Positions 53,744 to 62,372 of a stretch of 64,000 bases of DNA are shown here, piece after piece. Within the stretch, counting starts at the first letter, position 1; each line of letters begins with the position of its first letter. This DNA is from Amaricoccus sp. GTDB lineage: Bacteria; Pseudomonadota; Alphaproteobacteria; Rhodobacterales; Rhodobacteraceae. Position numbers and translations under genes: made by a program. The DNA is taken from the NCBI RefSeq assembly GCF_017993425.1, contig NZ_JAGOMQ010000014.1, positions 30,974-94,973 on the forward strand. The letters run 5' to 3'. Below the pieces are notes generated by a model. It saw nothing but the letters and a program-made list of their open reading frames with translations, searched no databases and was not told where the DNA came from.

Positions 53744-55342
53744 TCACTCGCGCTCCAGCTCCCGCGCCGTGCGCTGGAGGGCGCGGAACGCCGCATAGCG
53801 GCGGGCGTGGATCGCCGCGATGGCGCCGCCGGCGGGCTCGGCGGTGACGGCGACGCGGGACATGGCGGCCATCGCGGCGGGGATGCCGGGCGCGCCGCCC
53901 GCGGCCACCGCACCGAGGATGGCCGAGCCGAGGAGCACCGGCTCCTCGGCCTCGGTGCCCACGACGGGAAGGCCGGTCGCGTCGGCGAGGATCTGGCGGA
54001 TCAGCGGATGCCGGCCGGCGCCGCCGCTGATCGCGATCACCTCGACCGGCGCGCCGTGCTCGGCTTGCGTCTCGATGATCTGCCGCAGCCCGTAGCCGAG
54101 GCCCGCCAGCCCGGCGACGTAGAGCGCGACCAGCGACGCCACGTCGCGCTCCATGCCGAGGCCGGCGATGGCGGCGCGGGCGTGCGGGTCGGCGAAGGGG
54201 GCGCGGTTGCCGAGGAACTCCGGCACGACGTGCAGGCCGCGCGCGAGCCCGATCGCCTCGGAGCGCCCGCCGGCCTCGGCGCGCGCCGCGAGCCATTCCG
54301 GCAGCGAGCGGCCCTCGGCGGCGGCGAGCCGCGCGGCCTCGGCGGCCGCCGGATGGAAGGCGACGAGTTGGTCGATCGCCGCCCCCGCCGCCGACTGGCC
54401 GCCCTCGTTCAGCCACATCCCCGGGACCATGGCGGAGAAGTACGGCCCCCAGACCCCGGGCACGAACACCGGCTCGCGCGTCGTCGTCATCGTGCAGGAC
54501 GACGTGCCGAAGACATAGGCCATCGCCCGCGTCGGGTCGCCGAGCGCGCCGACAGTGCCGACCCCGCCGGCATGGGCGTCGATCAGCCCGGCCGCCACGG
54601 CCGTTCCGGGCGCAAGCCCCAGCTCGGACGCGGCGGCGGCGGTGAGCCCCTGCCCCAGCGGCGCGCCCGGATCGACCACCTCGACGCCGATCCGCACGAA
54701 GCCCTCGTCGGCGAGCCCGCCGAGGCCGATGGCGCGGAAGTAGGCCGGGTCCCAGCGCCGCTCGTGGGCGAGGTAGGTCCATTTGCAGGTGACCGTGCAG
54801 GAGGACCGCGCGAGGCTGCCCGTCGCCTTCCAGGTCAGGAAGTCGGTCAGGTCGAGGAACTGCCAGGCGGCGTCGAAGGTCGCGGGGCGGTTCTCGCGCA
54901 GCCAGAGGAGCTTCGGCGTCTCCATCTCCGGCGAGATCGCGCCGCCGACATAGGCGAGCACGCCCGCCGCCGTCGCGTTGATCCGGTCGGCCTGCTCGAC
55001 GGCGCGGTGGTCCATCCAGACGATGATGTCGCGCGCCGGATCCTCCGACGGCCCCACGGCGAGCGGCGCGCCGCCGGGGCCGAGGACGACGAGCGAGCAG
55101 GTGGCGTCGAAGCCGATCCCCTTCACCTCGGCCGGGTCCGTGCCGGCCTCGGCCATGGCGCCGCGCACGGAGGTGCAGACGGCGGCCCAGATGTCGGCGC
55201 TCGACTGCTCGACGACGCCGCCGGAGGCGTGGAAGATGGCGATCTCGCGCTTGGCCGAGCCGAGCATGCGGCCGGCGGCGTCGAACACGCCCGCCCGCGC
55301 GCTGCCGGTGCCGACGTCGATCCCGATATAGTAGTCGGCCAT
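53744..55342 (-). CDS. FGGY carbohydrate kinase, D-ribulokinase-like
   Basis: 532 residues. YYIGIDVGTGSARAGVFDAAG (ATP), KGIGFDATCSLVV, WMDHRAVEQADRIN, GLIDAHAGGVGTVGA (catalytic Asp), YVFGTSSCTM and ISGGAGRHPLIRQILAD match the eukaryote-like/bacterial D-ribulokinase group. GGGAGGCAGGAAC precedes the ATG. An 18-bp LacI-type operator lies 22 bp upstream of the ATG. It follows the SDR gene by 108 bp on the same strand. Ribitol to D-ribulose to D-ribulose 5-phosphate is the likely flow with its neighbours. Confidence 0.88.
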   Translation of the reverse strand: MADYYIGIDVGTGSARAGVFDAAGRMLGSAKREIAIFHASGGVVEQSSADIWAAVCTSVRGAMAEAGTDPAEVKGIGFDATCSLVVLGPGGAPLAVGPSEDPARDIIVWMDHRAVEQADRINATAAGVLAYVGGAISPEMETPKLLWLRENRPATFDAAWQFLDLTDFLTWKATGSLARSSCTVTCKWTYLAHERRWDPAYFRAIGLGGLADEGFVRIGVEVVDPGAPLGQGLTAAAASELGLAPGTAVAAGLIDAHAGGVGTVGALGDPTRAMAYVFGTSSCTMTTTREPVFVPGVWGPYFSAMVPGMWLNEGGQSAAGAAIDQLVAFHPAAAEAARLAAAEGRSLPEWLAARAEAGGRSEAIGLARGLHVVPEFLGNRAPFADPHARAAIAGLGMERDVASLVALYVAGLAGLGYGLRQIIETQAEHGAPVEVIAISGGAGRHPLIRQILADATGLPVVGTEAEEPVLLGSAILGAVAAGGAPGIPAAMAAMSRVAVTAEPAGGAIAAIHARRYAAFRALQRTARELERE

Positions 55343-55363
55343 GTTCCTGCCTCCCGCGGGCAC

Positions 55364-55381
55364 GCTAACACGTGTGTTAGC
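55364..55381. promoter_or_regulatory. LacI-type operator upstream of the FGGY kinase
   Basis: GCTAACACGTGTGTTAGC, identical over 18 bp to the site at 12520-12537 upstream of lpxI-denD. On the minus strand TTGA-n4 precedes it in both places. A promoter of its own would let the kinase be controlled separately from the SDR-ABC genes upstream. Confidence 0.7.
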
Positions 55382-55450
55382 CATATCAAGTAACTGATAT
55401 CATTTGACATAAGAGGAAGCGCCTGGCGGGAGGGGCCCGCGCGCGCCTCC

Positions 55451-56179
55451 TTACAGGTCGAGGCTGTGCGGCACGATCACCACGTCGCGGATGGTCACGC
55501 CCTGGCGGCGGGTCAGCATGAACAGCACCGCCTCGGCGACCTCCTCGGGCTGCATCAGGCTGCCGTTGGCCAGCGCCTCCTCCATCTTGGCCTTCGGCCA
55601 GTCGTCGAGCAGCGCCGTCACCACCGGCCCGGGCAGCACCGCGCCGACGCGGACGCCGCGGGGGGCGAGCTGGCGGCGGATGGTGTGGACGAAGGCCTGC
55701 ACCGCGAACTTCGAGGCGGTGTAGACCGGCTCCCACACCACCGGCACCACGCCGGCGACCGAGCTCGTCACCACGATGTCGCCCGACTTCTGCGCCACCA
55801 TCTGCGGCAGCACCGCGTGGATCGAGCGGAAGACCGCGTTGACGTTGAGGTAGAGCATGCGGTCCCAGGCGTCGGGGTCGCCCTCGGTGACGTCGCCGCC
55901 GATGTAGGACCCGGCGTTGGCGTGGAAGATGTCGAGCCCGCCGCCGGCCTCGACGATGCGCGGCAGCATCCCCGACACCGCCTTGCCGTCGAGGAGGTCG
56001 ACGACGACCGACCGCGCCTGCGGCCCCAGCTCGGCGCAGAGCGCGTCGAGCCGGTCGCCGGCGCGGTCGACGAGGACGACGGTCGCCCCCTCGGCGAGCA
56101 TCGCCTTCGCGCAGGCGAGGCCGATCCCGGAGGCCGCGCCGGTGATGGCCGCGACCTTGCCTTCGAGCTTTCCGGACAT
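55451..56179 (-). CDS. SDR dehydrogenase, ribitol 2-dehydrogenase-like
   Basis: 242 residues, classical SDR: NAD motif [20 protein letters not shown], the catalytic Ser in [20 protein letters not shown] and the YxxxK motif (Tyr in PVYTASK). [16 protein letters not shown] ends the chain. It resembles rhizobial ribitol dehydrogenases. GGAAGGGA precedes the ATG. It sits between the ABC permease and the ribulokinase-like gene, supporting a pentitol-oxidation role. Confidence 0.85.
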   Translation of the reverse strand: MSGKLEGKVAAITGAASGIGLACAKAMLAEGATVVLVDRAGDRLDALCAELGPQARSVVVDLLDGKAVSGMLPRIVEAGGGLDIFHANAGSYIGGDVTEGDPDAWDRMLYLNVNAVFRSIHAVLPQMVAQKSGDIVVTSSVAGVVPVVWEPVYTASKFAVQAFVHTIRRQLAPRGVRVGAVLPGPVVTALLDDWPKAKMEEALANGSLMQPEEVAEAVLFMLTRRQGVTIRDVVIVPHSLDL

Positions 56180-56194
56180 TCCCTTCCCTTTCGA

Positions 56195-57445
56195 TCAGGC
56201 GCGGCCGTGCGAGACGCGGCTCTTGCGCGCGAGGCTGTCGACGATCACGGCGATGGCGAGGACGGCGCCGGTGATCATGTAGCGGAGCGAGGACGACAGG
56301 TTGAGCAGCGTCAGCCCGTTCGAGATCGACTGGATGACGATGATCCCGAGCAGCGCCGACCAGGCGCTGCCGCGCCCGCCAAAGAGGCTGGTGCCGCCGA
56401 TCACCGCCGCGGCGATGGCGTTGAGGTTGACGTCGCCGGTCCCGGCCTGCTGGCTCGCCGAGGCGAGGCGGGTGGCGGAGAGGATGCCGCCCAGCGCCGC
56501 GAACATCGAGCAGGCGACGAAGGCCGAGGTGTAGACCCGGCGCACGTCGATGCCGGCGCGGCGCGCCGCCTCGGCGTTGCCGCCGACGGCGATCAGCGAG
56601 CGCCCCCACTGGGTGCGGGTGAAGGCGTAGTTCATCAGGACGACGAGCGCGACGAAGAGGCCGAACATCCACGGCACGCCGCGGCCAACGTTGAGATACC
56701 AGACCACGAACTCGAGCCCGGCGGTCAGCGCCAGCGCCTTGACGACGAGCCCGGCGAGCGAGCCCGGCGAGAGGTTGGCGGTCCGGCGCTTCTCCATGGT
56801 GCGCAGGCCGACGACGAGCATGACGACGCCGGGGATCAGCGCGAGGCCGTGCGAGAGCCAGGCCGGCATGACCATCAGCTGGCCGAAGGCGACGAGCGAG
56901 GACGAGTAGGGCAGGTTGATCGAGCCGGTCGAGCCCAGCATGTAGAGCTGGAGGCCGAGCAGCGCGAGGAGGCCCGAGAGCGTCGAGACGAAGCTCGGCA
57001 TGGAGAGGCGGGTGCGCAGCGCCGCGTAGATCGCGCCGACGCAGGCGGCGAGCGCCAGCGCGGCGGCGATGGCGAGGATGGGCGGCCAGCCCTCGCGGAC
57101 CCAGATGACGCCGAGGAGCGCCGAGGCGACGCCGCTCATCGAGCCGACCGAGAGGTCGATCTCGCCGAGCAGCAGCACGCAGACGATGCCGAGCGAGATC
57201 ACCCCGATCACCGAGCAGTCGAAGAACAGGTTCACCATGTTGTTCGGCGACAGGAAGATCGGGTTCAGGCTGTAGAACACCGTCCAGATGATGATCAGCC
57301 CGACGATCACCGGCAGCGAGCCGAGGTCGCCGGAGCGCACCCGGTCGAGGAAGGCCGTCACGGCGCCGCCGAGGCCCTCGGCGTGGGTGACGCGGCTGTC
57401 GCTGCGGTCGAGCAGGCCCTTGGGGGCGGGAGCGGGAGCGGTCAC
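56195..57445 (-). CDS. Sugar ABC transporter permease (XylH type)
   Basis: 416-residue BPD_transp_2 permease, longer than RbsC as in XylH. GEIDLSVGSMSGVASALLG, AVGGNAEAARRAGIDVRRV (contact loop) and NAIAAAVIGGTSLFGGRGSAW. GTG start overlaps the ATPase stop (GTGA) and has GGAGG upstream. One permease only, so it homodimerises. Confidence 0.9.
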   Translation of the reverse strand: MTAPAPAPKGLLDRSDSRVTHAEGLGGAVTAFLDRVRSGDLGSLPVIVGLIIIWTVFYSLNPIFLSPNNMVNLFFDCSVIGVISLGIVCVLLLGEIDLSVGSMSGVASALLGVIWVREGWPPILAIAAALALAACVGAIYAALRTRLSMPSFVSTLSGLLALLGLQLYMLGSTGSINLPYSSSLVAFGQLMVMPAWLSHGLALIPGVVMLVVGLRTMEKRRTANLSPGSLAGLVVKALALTAGLEFVVWYLNVGRGVPWMFGLFVALVVLMNYAFTRTQWGRSLIAVGGNAEAARRAGIDVRRVYTSAFVACSMFAALGGILSATRLASASQQAGTGDVNLNAIAAAVIGGTSLFGGRGSAWSALLGIIVIQSISNGLTLLNLSSSLRYMITGAVLAIAVIVDSLARKSRVSHGRA

Positions 57446-58239
57446 GGGCGGGCCTCCTCTTCCGCCCGGCGGGCGGCGCGGCGGGACACGGCGTTGTCGG
57501 TGGCGCCGGTGATGGCGCCGACCAGCTCGGCGTTGGAGGATTCCGGCGTGAAGACGCCGTTGTTGCGGCCGAGCCGCAGGACGACGATGCGGTCCGCGAC
57601 GGCGCGCACGTCCTCCATGTTGTGCGAGATCATGATGACGCCGTGGCCGCGCGCCTTCAGCCGCTCGATCAGGTTCAGCACCTCGGCGGTCTGGGCGACG
57701 CCGAGCGCCGCCGTCGGCTCGTCGAGCATGACGATCTCGGGGTCGAGGAGCAGCGAGCGGGCGATGGCGACGGTCTGGCGCTGGCCGCCGGAGAGCGAGG
57801 CGATCGGCTCGCGGACGCTCGGGATGCGGGCGGCGAGCTCGGAGAGCAGCGTCCAGGCGCGCACCTCCATCGCCACCTCGTCGAGCTGCCAGGGGTTCAG
57901 CTCGTGGCCCAGGAAGAGGTTCGCCACCACGTCGAGGTTCTCGCAGAGCGCGAGGTCCTGGTAGACGGTGGCGATGCCGAGCGCGAGCGCGTCCGAGGGG
58001 CCGGACATGGCGACGGGCTTGCCGCGGAAGCGGATCTCGCCCGAGGTGGGCGCATGGACGCCGGCCAGCACCTTGACCAGCGTCGACTTGCCGGCGCCGT
58101 TGTCGCCGACCAGCGCGACCACCTCGCCGCCGTGGATGTCGAGATCGATGTCCTTGAGCGCCGAGACGGCGCCGAAATCCTTGCAGATGCCGCGGAGGGT
58201 GAGGATCGGCTCGCCCGTCGGCTTGGGGATGTCGCTCAT
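57442..58239 (-). CDS. Sugar ABC transporter ATP-binding protein, single NBD
   Basis: 265 residues: Walker A GDNGAGKSTLVKVLAG, Q-loop YQDLALCENLDV, signature LSGGQRQTVAIARSLL, Walker B IVMLDEPTAALG, switch MISHNMEDV. A single domain rather than the RbsA double domain, as in the XylG/FrcA-like group. Codes directly into the permease gene. Confidence 0.92.
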   Translation of the reverse strand: MSDIPKPTGEPILTLRGICKDFGAVSALKDIDLDIHGGEVVALVGDNGAGKSTLVKVLAGVHAPTSGEIRFRGKPVAMSGPSDALALGIATVYQDLALCENLDVVANLFLGHELNPWQLDEVAMEVRAWTLLSELAARIPSVREPIASLSGGQRQTVAIARSLLLDPEIVMLDEPTAALGVAQTAEVLNLIERLKARGHGVIMISHNMEDVRAVADRIVVLRLGRNNGVFTPESSNAELVGAITGATDNAVSRRAARRAEEEARP

Positions 58240-58266
58240 GCTGGGGCAGGCCTCCGGCAAAAGGGA

Positions 58267-58292
58267 GCCGCCCGGCGGGTCCGCCGGGCGGC
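58267..58292 (-). terminator. Intercistronic hairpin after the binding-protein gene
   Basis: GCCGCCCGGCGG-GT-CCGCCGGGCGGC, a 12-bp stem 9 bp past the binding-protein stop. Same position as the stem after the binding-protein gene at 46 kb, so probably an expression-balancing element. Confidence 0.5.
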
Positions 58293-58301
58293 GGGGACGT
58301 G

Positions 58302-59351
58302 CTACTCGATGCCGAGCGCCTTGCAGGCCTCGGCATAGGCGCCGGTGCAGACCTCGGCGGCGGTGTTGAGCTTCCTGTCGAAGATCTCCGCCTTGATGTT
58401 CTCCTTGGTCACCACCACCGGGATGAAGAGCTCGGAGGGGGTGTCGTAGAGGGTGTTCTTCGGCTCCGGCGTCTTGCCGTCGAGGAGCTGCACCGCGACG
58501 TTGGCCGCCGCGGCCGCCACGATCTCCGAGGGCTTGGAGATGGTGTTGTACTGGTCGCCCGAGATGATGAGCTGCAGCGCCGCGATGGTGGCGTCGTTGC
58601 CGGTCACCGGCGGGTTCGGGTTGACGCCGGCCGCCTTGAACGCCGCGATCGCGCCGCCGCCGGTGCCGTCGTTGGCCGCCACCACGCCGACGATCTGGTC
58701 GCCGAAGCGCTGGATCTGGCCGCTCGTCCATTCCTGGGCGTTGGCCGGGAACCAGTCCGGCGTGTCGTACTCGGCGAGCGTGGTGTAGCCGCTGGCCGCC
58801 AGGCTCTCGTGGACGCCGTCGCGGATCAGGCCGGCGGCCGCGTCGGTCGGCGAGCCGTTGATCTGCAGGACGCCGCCCTTGTCCTTGGCGACGCCCGACG
58901 CCTCGAGATGCGCGACGAGGCTGTCCGAGATCGCCTTCCCGATGCCCTGGTTGTCGAAGGAGACGTAGAAGTCGGCCGGCACGTCCGGGATCGGACGGTC
59001 ATAGGCGACGACCTTGACCCCCTGGCTCTGCGCGAGCTTCACCAGCGAGGCCGCCGCGGCGCTGTCGACCGGGTCGAGCACGACGACCTTGGCGCCCTGG
59101 GTGATGACCGAGTTGAACTGCTGCTGCTGCAGCGCCACGTCGGCGTTGGCGTTCTGGTAGATCACCTGGCAGTCGGGGCAGAGCTTCTCCATCTCCGCCT
59201 TGAAGCCCGGGAAGTCGCGCTCCTCGTAGCGGGTCGAGCCCTGGTCCGGCATCAGGAAGGCGACGGTGCCGCTCGGCGCGGCCATGGCGGCGCTCCCGAG
59301 GAGCACGGCCGCGAGCGGCAGCGCCGCGGCGAGGGTTGGGATGGGTCGCAT
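58302..59351 (-). CDS. Sugar ABC transporter substrate-binding protein (XylF/RbsB-like)
   Basis: 349 residues; signal peptide MRPIPTLAAALPLAAVLLGSAAMA. Peripla_BP_4 domain: VAFLMPDQGSTRYEERDFPG, VVVLDPVDSAAAASLVKLA, VKVVAYDRPIPDVPADFYVS, VVAANDGTGGGAIAAFKAAG and TGNDATIAALQLIISGDQYN. GAGGAGGAAATCC precedes the ATG. First gene of the pentitol-type transporter. The frame upstream is open without a stop into the damaged araC gene. Confidence 0.9.
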   Translation of the reverse strand: MRPIPTLAAALPLAAVLLGSAAMAAPSGTVAFLMPDQGSTRYEERDFPGFKAEMEKLCPDCQVIYQNANADVALQQQQFNSVITQGAKVVVLDPVDSAAAASLVKLAQSQGVKVVAYDRPIPDVPADFYVSFDNQGIGKAISDSLVAHLEASGVAKDKGGVLQINGSPTDAAAGLIRDGVHESLAASGYTTLAEYDTPDWFPANAQEWTSGQIQRFGDQIVGVVAANDGTGGGAIAAFKAAGVNPNPPVTGNDATIAALQLIISGDQYNTISKPSEIVAAAAANVAVQLLDGKTPEPKNTLYDTPSELFIPVVVTKENIKAEIFDRKLNTAAEVCTGAYAEACKALGIE

Positions 59352-59478
59352 GGATTTCCTCCTCTGTTGTCGTCGGCCGCCGCCCGCGCGGCGACGTTCC
59401 ATCCGCGGGCGGCTCCGCGCCCGGCGAATCCCGTGTGAGCCCGGCGCCGGCGGCGGCGCGGCGCCCGCGGCGCGTCCC

Positions 59479-59661
59479 GCGACGAGGGCAAGGTCGTCGC
59501 CTCCGGCGACGGGCGTGCGGTTGTCGCCGCCGGCGACGGGCGTGCGATTGTCGCCGCCGGCGACGCCGCGGCTGTAGCCTCCGGCGACGCGGGCGCGGCC
59601 GTCGCCGCCGGCGACGCGGGCACGACCGTCGCTTCCGGCGGCGGAGGCGCGGCCGTCGCCG
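59479..59661 (-). repeat. 27-bp tandem repeat at the 3' end of araC
   Basis: Seven units of 27 or 24 bp beginning GCGACG-, e.g. GCGACGGGCGTGCGGTTGTC followed by GCCGCCG (59506-59532) and a near-identical unit at 59533-59559. All lengths are multiples of three. On the minus strand it encodes VAGGDNRTP-like peptides and replaces the expected end of the AraC frame. Confidence 0.75.
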
Positions 59662-60534
59662 GCGCCGACGAAGGCGCGGTTGTCCTCGAACATCGCGCGG
59701 AAGCGCGACGGCGTCATCCCCTTGTGGCGCAGGAACTGCCGGTTGAAGTTCGAGAGGTTGTTGAACCCGGCCGCATAGGCGGCCTCGATGATCCGCACCC
59801 CCTCGTCGCGCATCATCAGCTGGCAGGCGAGGTTGACGCGCAGCCGGCTGACGAACTGCGCCAGCGCGAGCCCGGTATGCCGGCGGAACGCCCGCGAGAA
59901 GGCGCCGGGGCTGAGCCCGGCGATGCGGGCGAGGTCGGGCTCGGAGAGCTTGCCCGTCAGGTGCTCGTCGATATGGGCGAGCGCCTGGTTGATGCCCTCG
60001 GACATGAAGCCCGACGGATCGGGCAGGTAGCTCGCGCTCGTCAGCTCCTCGACGTCGCGCGCCCGCGCCAGCCGGCGGGCGATGGCGAAGAAGAGCTCGA
60101 GCCGGCGGATGCCGCGGGCGCGCACCAGCTCGCCCATCAGCGGCCCGACGCCGGCGCTCGCCTCCGCCCCGAAGAGCAGGCCGCGGCGGCTCCGCTCCAC
60201 CGTCTCGCGGAACGGCGCCATCTCCGGCATCAGCGGCGCCGGCGACGAAGCCCTCGGTGAACTGCACGACGCGGTTCCGGACCGCCACGACCTCGCCGGG
60301 CGCGGTGTCGCTCACCCAGTTATGCGGCAGGTTCGGGCCGGTCAGGACGAGGTTGCCGGGGACGAAGCTGCCGATGAAGTCGCCGACGAAGTAGCGCCCC
60401 GAGGTGGCGACGACGTGATGCAGCTCCAGCTCGGGATGGAAATGCCAGCGCACCGTCCGGAACGGATAGCCGTGCTCCCAGGCCTTGAACGACTCGGCGC
60501 GTCCGATCTGGACGACCTCCAGGTCCGGCTTCAT
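59661..60534 (-). pseudogene. AraC-family regulator, frameshifted and without its own stop
   Basis: The first frame (from ATG 60534) encodes the cupin part: TVRWHFHPELELHHVVATSG, GNLVLTGPNLPHNWVSDTA and RNRVVQFTEGF. The rest (ELFFAIARRLARAR; LARIAGLSPGAFSRAFRRHT; IIEAAYAAGFNNLSNFNRQF; KGMTPSRFR) lies in another frame; a one-base gain near 60231-60246 explains the switch. Joined, the product is about 290 residues, normal for the family. The second frame then runs through a tandem repeat into the binding-protein gene without a stop. Sequencing error could explain the shift but not the missing stop. Confidence 0.72.
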
Positions 60535-60824
60535 CCGCGAGCCTCCCGACCCCGCCCGCGCCTGTTCCCGGCGCGCGTCGGGGACCTTAGGCCCCGCCGC
60601 CGCCGCCCGCTACCACCGCGAAGGCCCCCGACCGATACTTTTTTACGCCCGGGCCGATTCGAGCATCGCCCCAGCGGGGCGCTCCCCGAGATGTCGGCGG
60701 ATCCGGGCGCGACCGCCGGCGCGGGAGCCCGGGCGGGACGGCCTCCCGCGACATTCGGGCCTGCTCCGACACGGGCGCCGGGGCGCGCTCCCACATAGCG
60801 CCCCACCGTGGGACATTTTCCCGC
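60535..60824. other. Gene-free spacer upstream of araC
   Basis: 290 bp of GC-rich sequence with one run CTTTTTTA near 60648-60655, the only A/T-rich spot. It could hold the araC promoter or end the rraA-like transcript. No protein-coding signal, repeat or clear operator seen. Confidence 0.35.
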
Positions 60825-61478
60825 TCACCCGATCCCGAAGATCTTCGCCATGGTCTCCCCGGCGGCGAGGCGGCGGATCCATTCGGCCTCGAGGGCGAGC
60901 TTGGCCTCGGCGGCGTCGATGAGGTCGGCGAGCGCGTCGGGGGAAAGCGCCACGAGGCCGTCGCCGTCGCCGATGACGAGGTCGCCGGGGCGGACCTCGC
61001 AGCCGCCGATCGTCACCGGGCCGCCGAGCTCGCCGCCGGCGGCGCCCTTCGGGCCGCGGGGGGTGATAGAGCGCGACCAGGCGGAGAGGCCCTCGAGGCC
61101 GGCCAGCGTGTCGACGTCGCGGATCGCGCCGTCGCAGACGAGCCCGGCCGCGCCCTTGGCGTGGATATGGCCGCCGAGGATCTCGCCGATCATCGCGGTG
61201 ACCGGGTCGCCGCCCGCGGCGATCATCAGCACCTCGCCCGGCCCGATCGCCTCCACCCCGAGCAGCACCGCGCCGAAGTCGGGCGGATCGCAGCGCACCG
61301 TGACGGCGCGCCCGAACAGCGCCGGCTGCCGGCCGGGCGGCAGCAGCGGCCGGATCGCCGGGTCGATCTGCCGCTCCGGCGCGAGGTCGGCGACGATGGC
61401 CGGCGGCACCCGCCGCCAGCGCGCGAGCAGCGCCTCCGGGATCGGCGCGATGGCCGGGGCGTGGCGGGCGATGCTCAT
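60825..61478 (-). CDS. RraA-fold family protein (HMG/CHA aldolase-like)
   Basis: 217 residues. RraA/HMG-aldolase signatures: GRAVTVRCDPPD, GEVLMIAAGGDPVTAMIGEI and GHIHAKGAAGLVCDGAIRDV (G-x-G/R-D metal and pyruvate-binding region), then PGDLVIGDGDGLVALSPDAL. Members are either 4-hydroxy-4-methyl-2-oxoglutarate-type aldolases/oxaloacetate decarboxylases or RNase E inhibitors. The intact D-G-A-I-R-D stretch favours an enzyme. Stand-alone gene; GGGAGGG precedes the ATG. Confidence 0.82.
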   Translation of the reverse strand: MSIARHAPAIAPIPEALLARWRRVPPAIVADLAPERQIDPAIRPLLPPGRQPALFGRAVTVRCDPPDFGAVLLGVEAIGPGEVLMIAAGGDPVTAMIGEILGGHIHAKGAAGLVCDGAIRDVDTLAGLEGLSAWSRSITPRGPKGAAGGELGGPVTIGGCEVRPGDLVIGDGDGLVALSPDALADLIDAAEAKLALEAEWIRRLAAGETMAKIFGIG

Positions 61479-61721
61479 CGCCCCGCCCTCCCGCGGCGGG
61501 CCGGCTGGCGGGTCGGGACGGGGTTCGGCATGGCGCGCTCCGCGGCAGGTCTCGCCCCGAGCCTAGCCGCCCCCGCCCGCCCCGCCAACCGCCCTCGGCC
61601 GGCGCCGACCGGGGGACAGCGTCGCCGCCCATCGGGGGGCGTCATCGGCCGGCGGCCGGAGCCGGTCGTCGTCGGCTGGACCCCCCGGGGCCGGCCCGTC
61701 GCAGCCGGCCAGGGCTGTCCG
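61479..61721. other. Gene-free spacer
   Basis: 243 bp between the rraA-like start and the VOC stop. No gene, repeat or convincing promoter recognised. Confidence 0.4.
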
Positions 61722-62264
61722 TCACCCGGCCGGGGCGGTGCGGTCCGGGGCCTCGGCGAGCAGCTTGCGGAGGTCGAGGGGGGCGTTGACCATGCGCAGG
61801 ACGCCGTTCGCGTCGCGCGGCCATTCCGCCTCGGGGCGGTCGCGGTAGAGCTCGACGCCGTTGCCGTCGGGGTCGCGCAGGTAGATCGCCTCCGAGACGC
61901 CGTGGTCGGCGGCGCCGTCGAGCGGGACGCCGGCCTCGACCACCCGGCGCAGCGCGTCGGCGAGCTCGGTCCGGTCGGGGTAGAGGAAGGCGGTGTGGTA
62001 GAGCCCGGTATGCCCCGGAGGCGGCGGCGTGCCGCCCTTGCTCTCCCAGGTGTTGAGGCCGATATGGTGGTGGTAGCCGCCGGCCGAGAGGAAGGCCGCC
62101 TGCCGGCCGTAGCGCTGCATCAGCTCGAAGCCGAGGACGCCGGAGTAGAAGGCGATCGCCCGGTCGAGGTCGGCGACCTTGAGGTGGACATGGCCGATGC
62201 GGGTGGCGGGCGCCACGGGGACCGCGGCGCGGGCAGGCTGGGAGGCGGACGTGGCGGCGGACAT
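61722..62264 (-). CDS. VOC family protein (extradiol dioxygenase-like)
   Basis: 180 residues, two betaalphabetabetabeta modules. Metal ligands: His in RIGHVHLKVADLDRAIAFYS, His in GGYHHHIGLNTWESKGG (plus HTAFLYPDR) and Glu in DPDGNGVELYRDRP. It resembles the CatE/YfiE-type catechol-2,3-dioxygenase-like group with its C-terminal MVNAPLDLRKLL. Substrate unknown. AAAGG precedes the ATG. It is divergent from the RNA methyltransferase. Confidence 0.82.
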   Translation of the reverse strand: MSAATSASQPARAAVPVAPATRIGHVHLKVADLDRAIAFYSGVLGFELMQRYGRQAAFLSAGGYHHHIGLNTWESKGGTPPPPGHTGLYHTAFLYPDRTELADALRRVVEAGVPLDGAADHGVSEAIYLRDPDGNGVELYRDRPEAEWPRDANGVLRMVNAPLDLRKLLAEAPDRTAPAG

Positions 62265-62372
62265 GGCGGCGGCCTTTCGGATCGGGGTTGCACGGCTTTG
62301 CGTTGACGGCAGGAGTATAGTGCCTCCCGCGGCGGCGGATAATCCGGCGCTGCGGAAACGGTTGGTTTCGCC

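Noticed and set aside
62290..62330. Divergent sigma-70 promoters between the VOC and methyltransferase genes
   Set aside because: TATACT with TTATCC at 17 bp on the minus strand is possible, but the plus-strand pair TTGACG/TATAGT has wrong spacing. The evidence was too weak to list as a feature.
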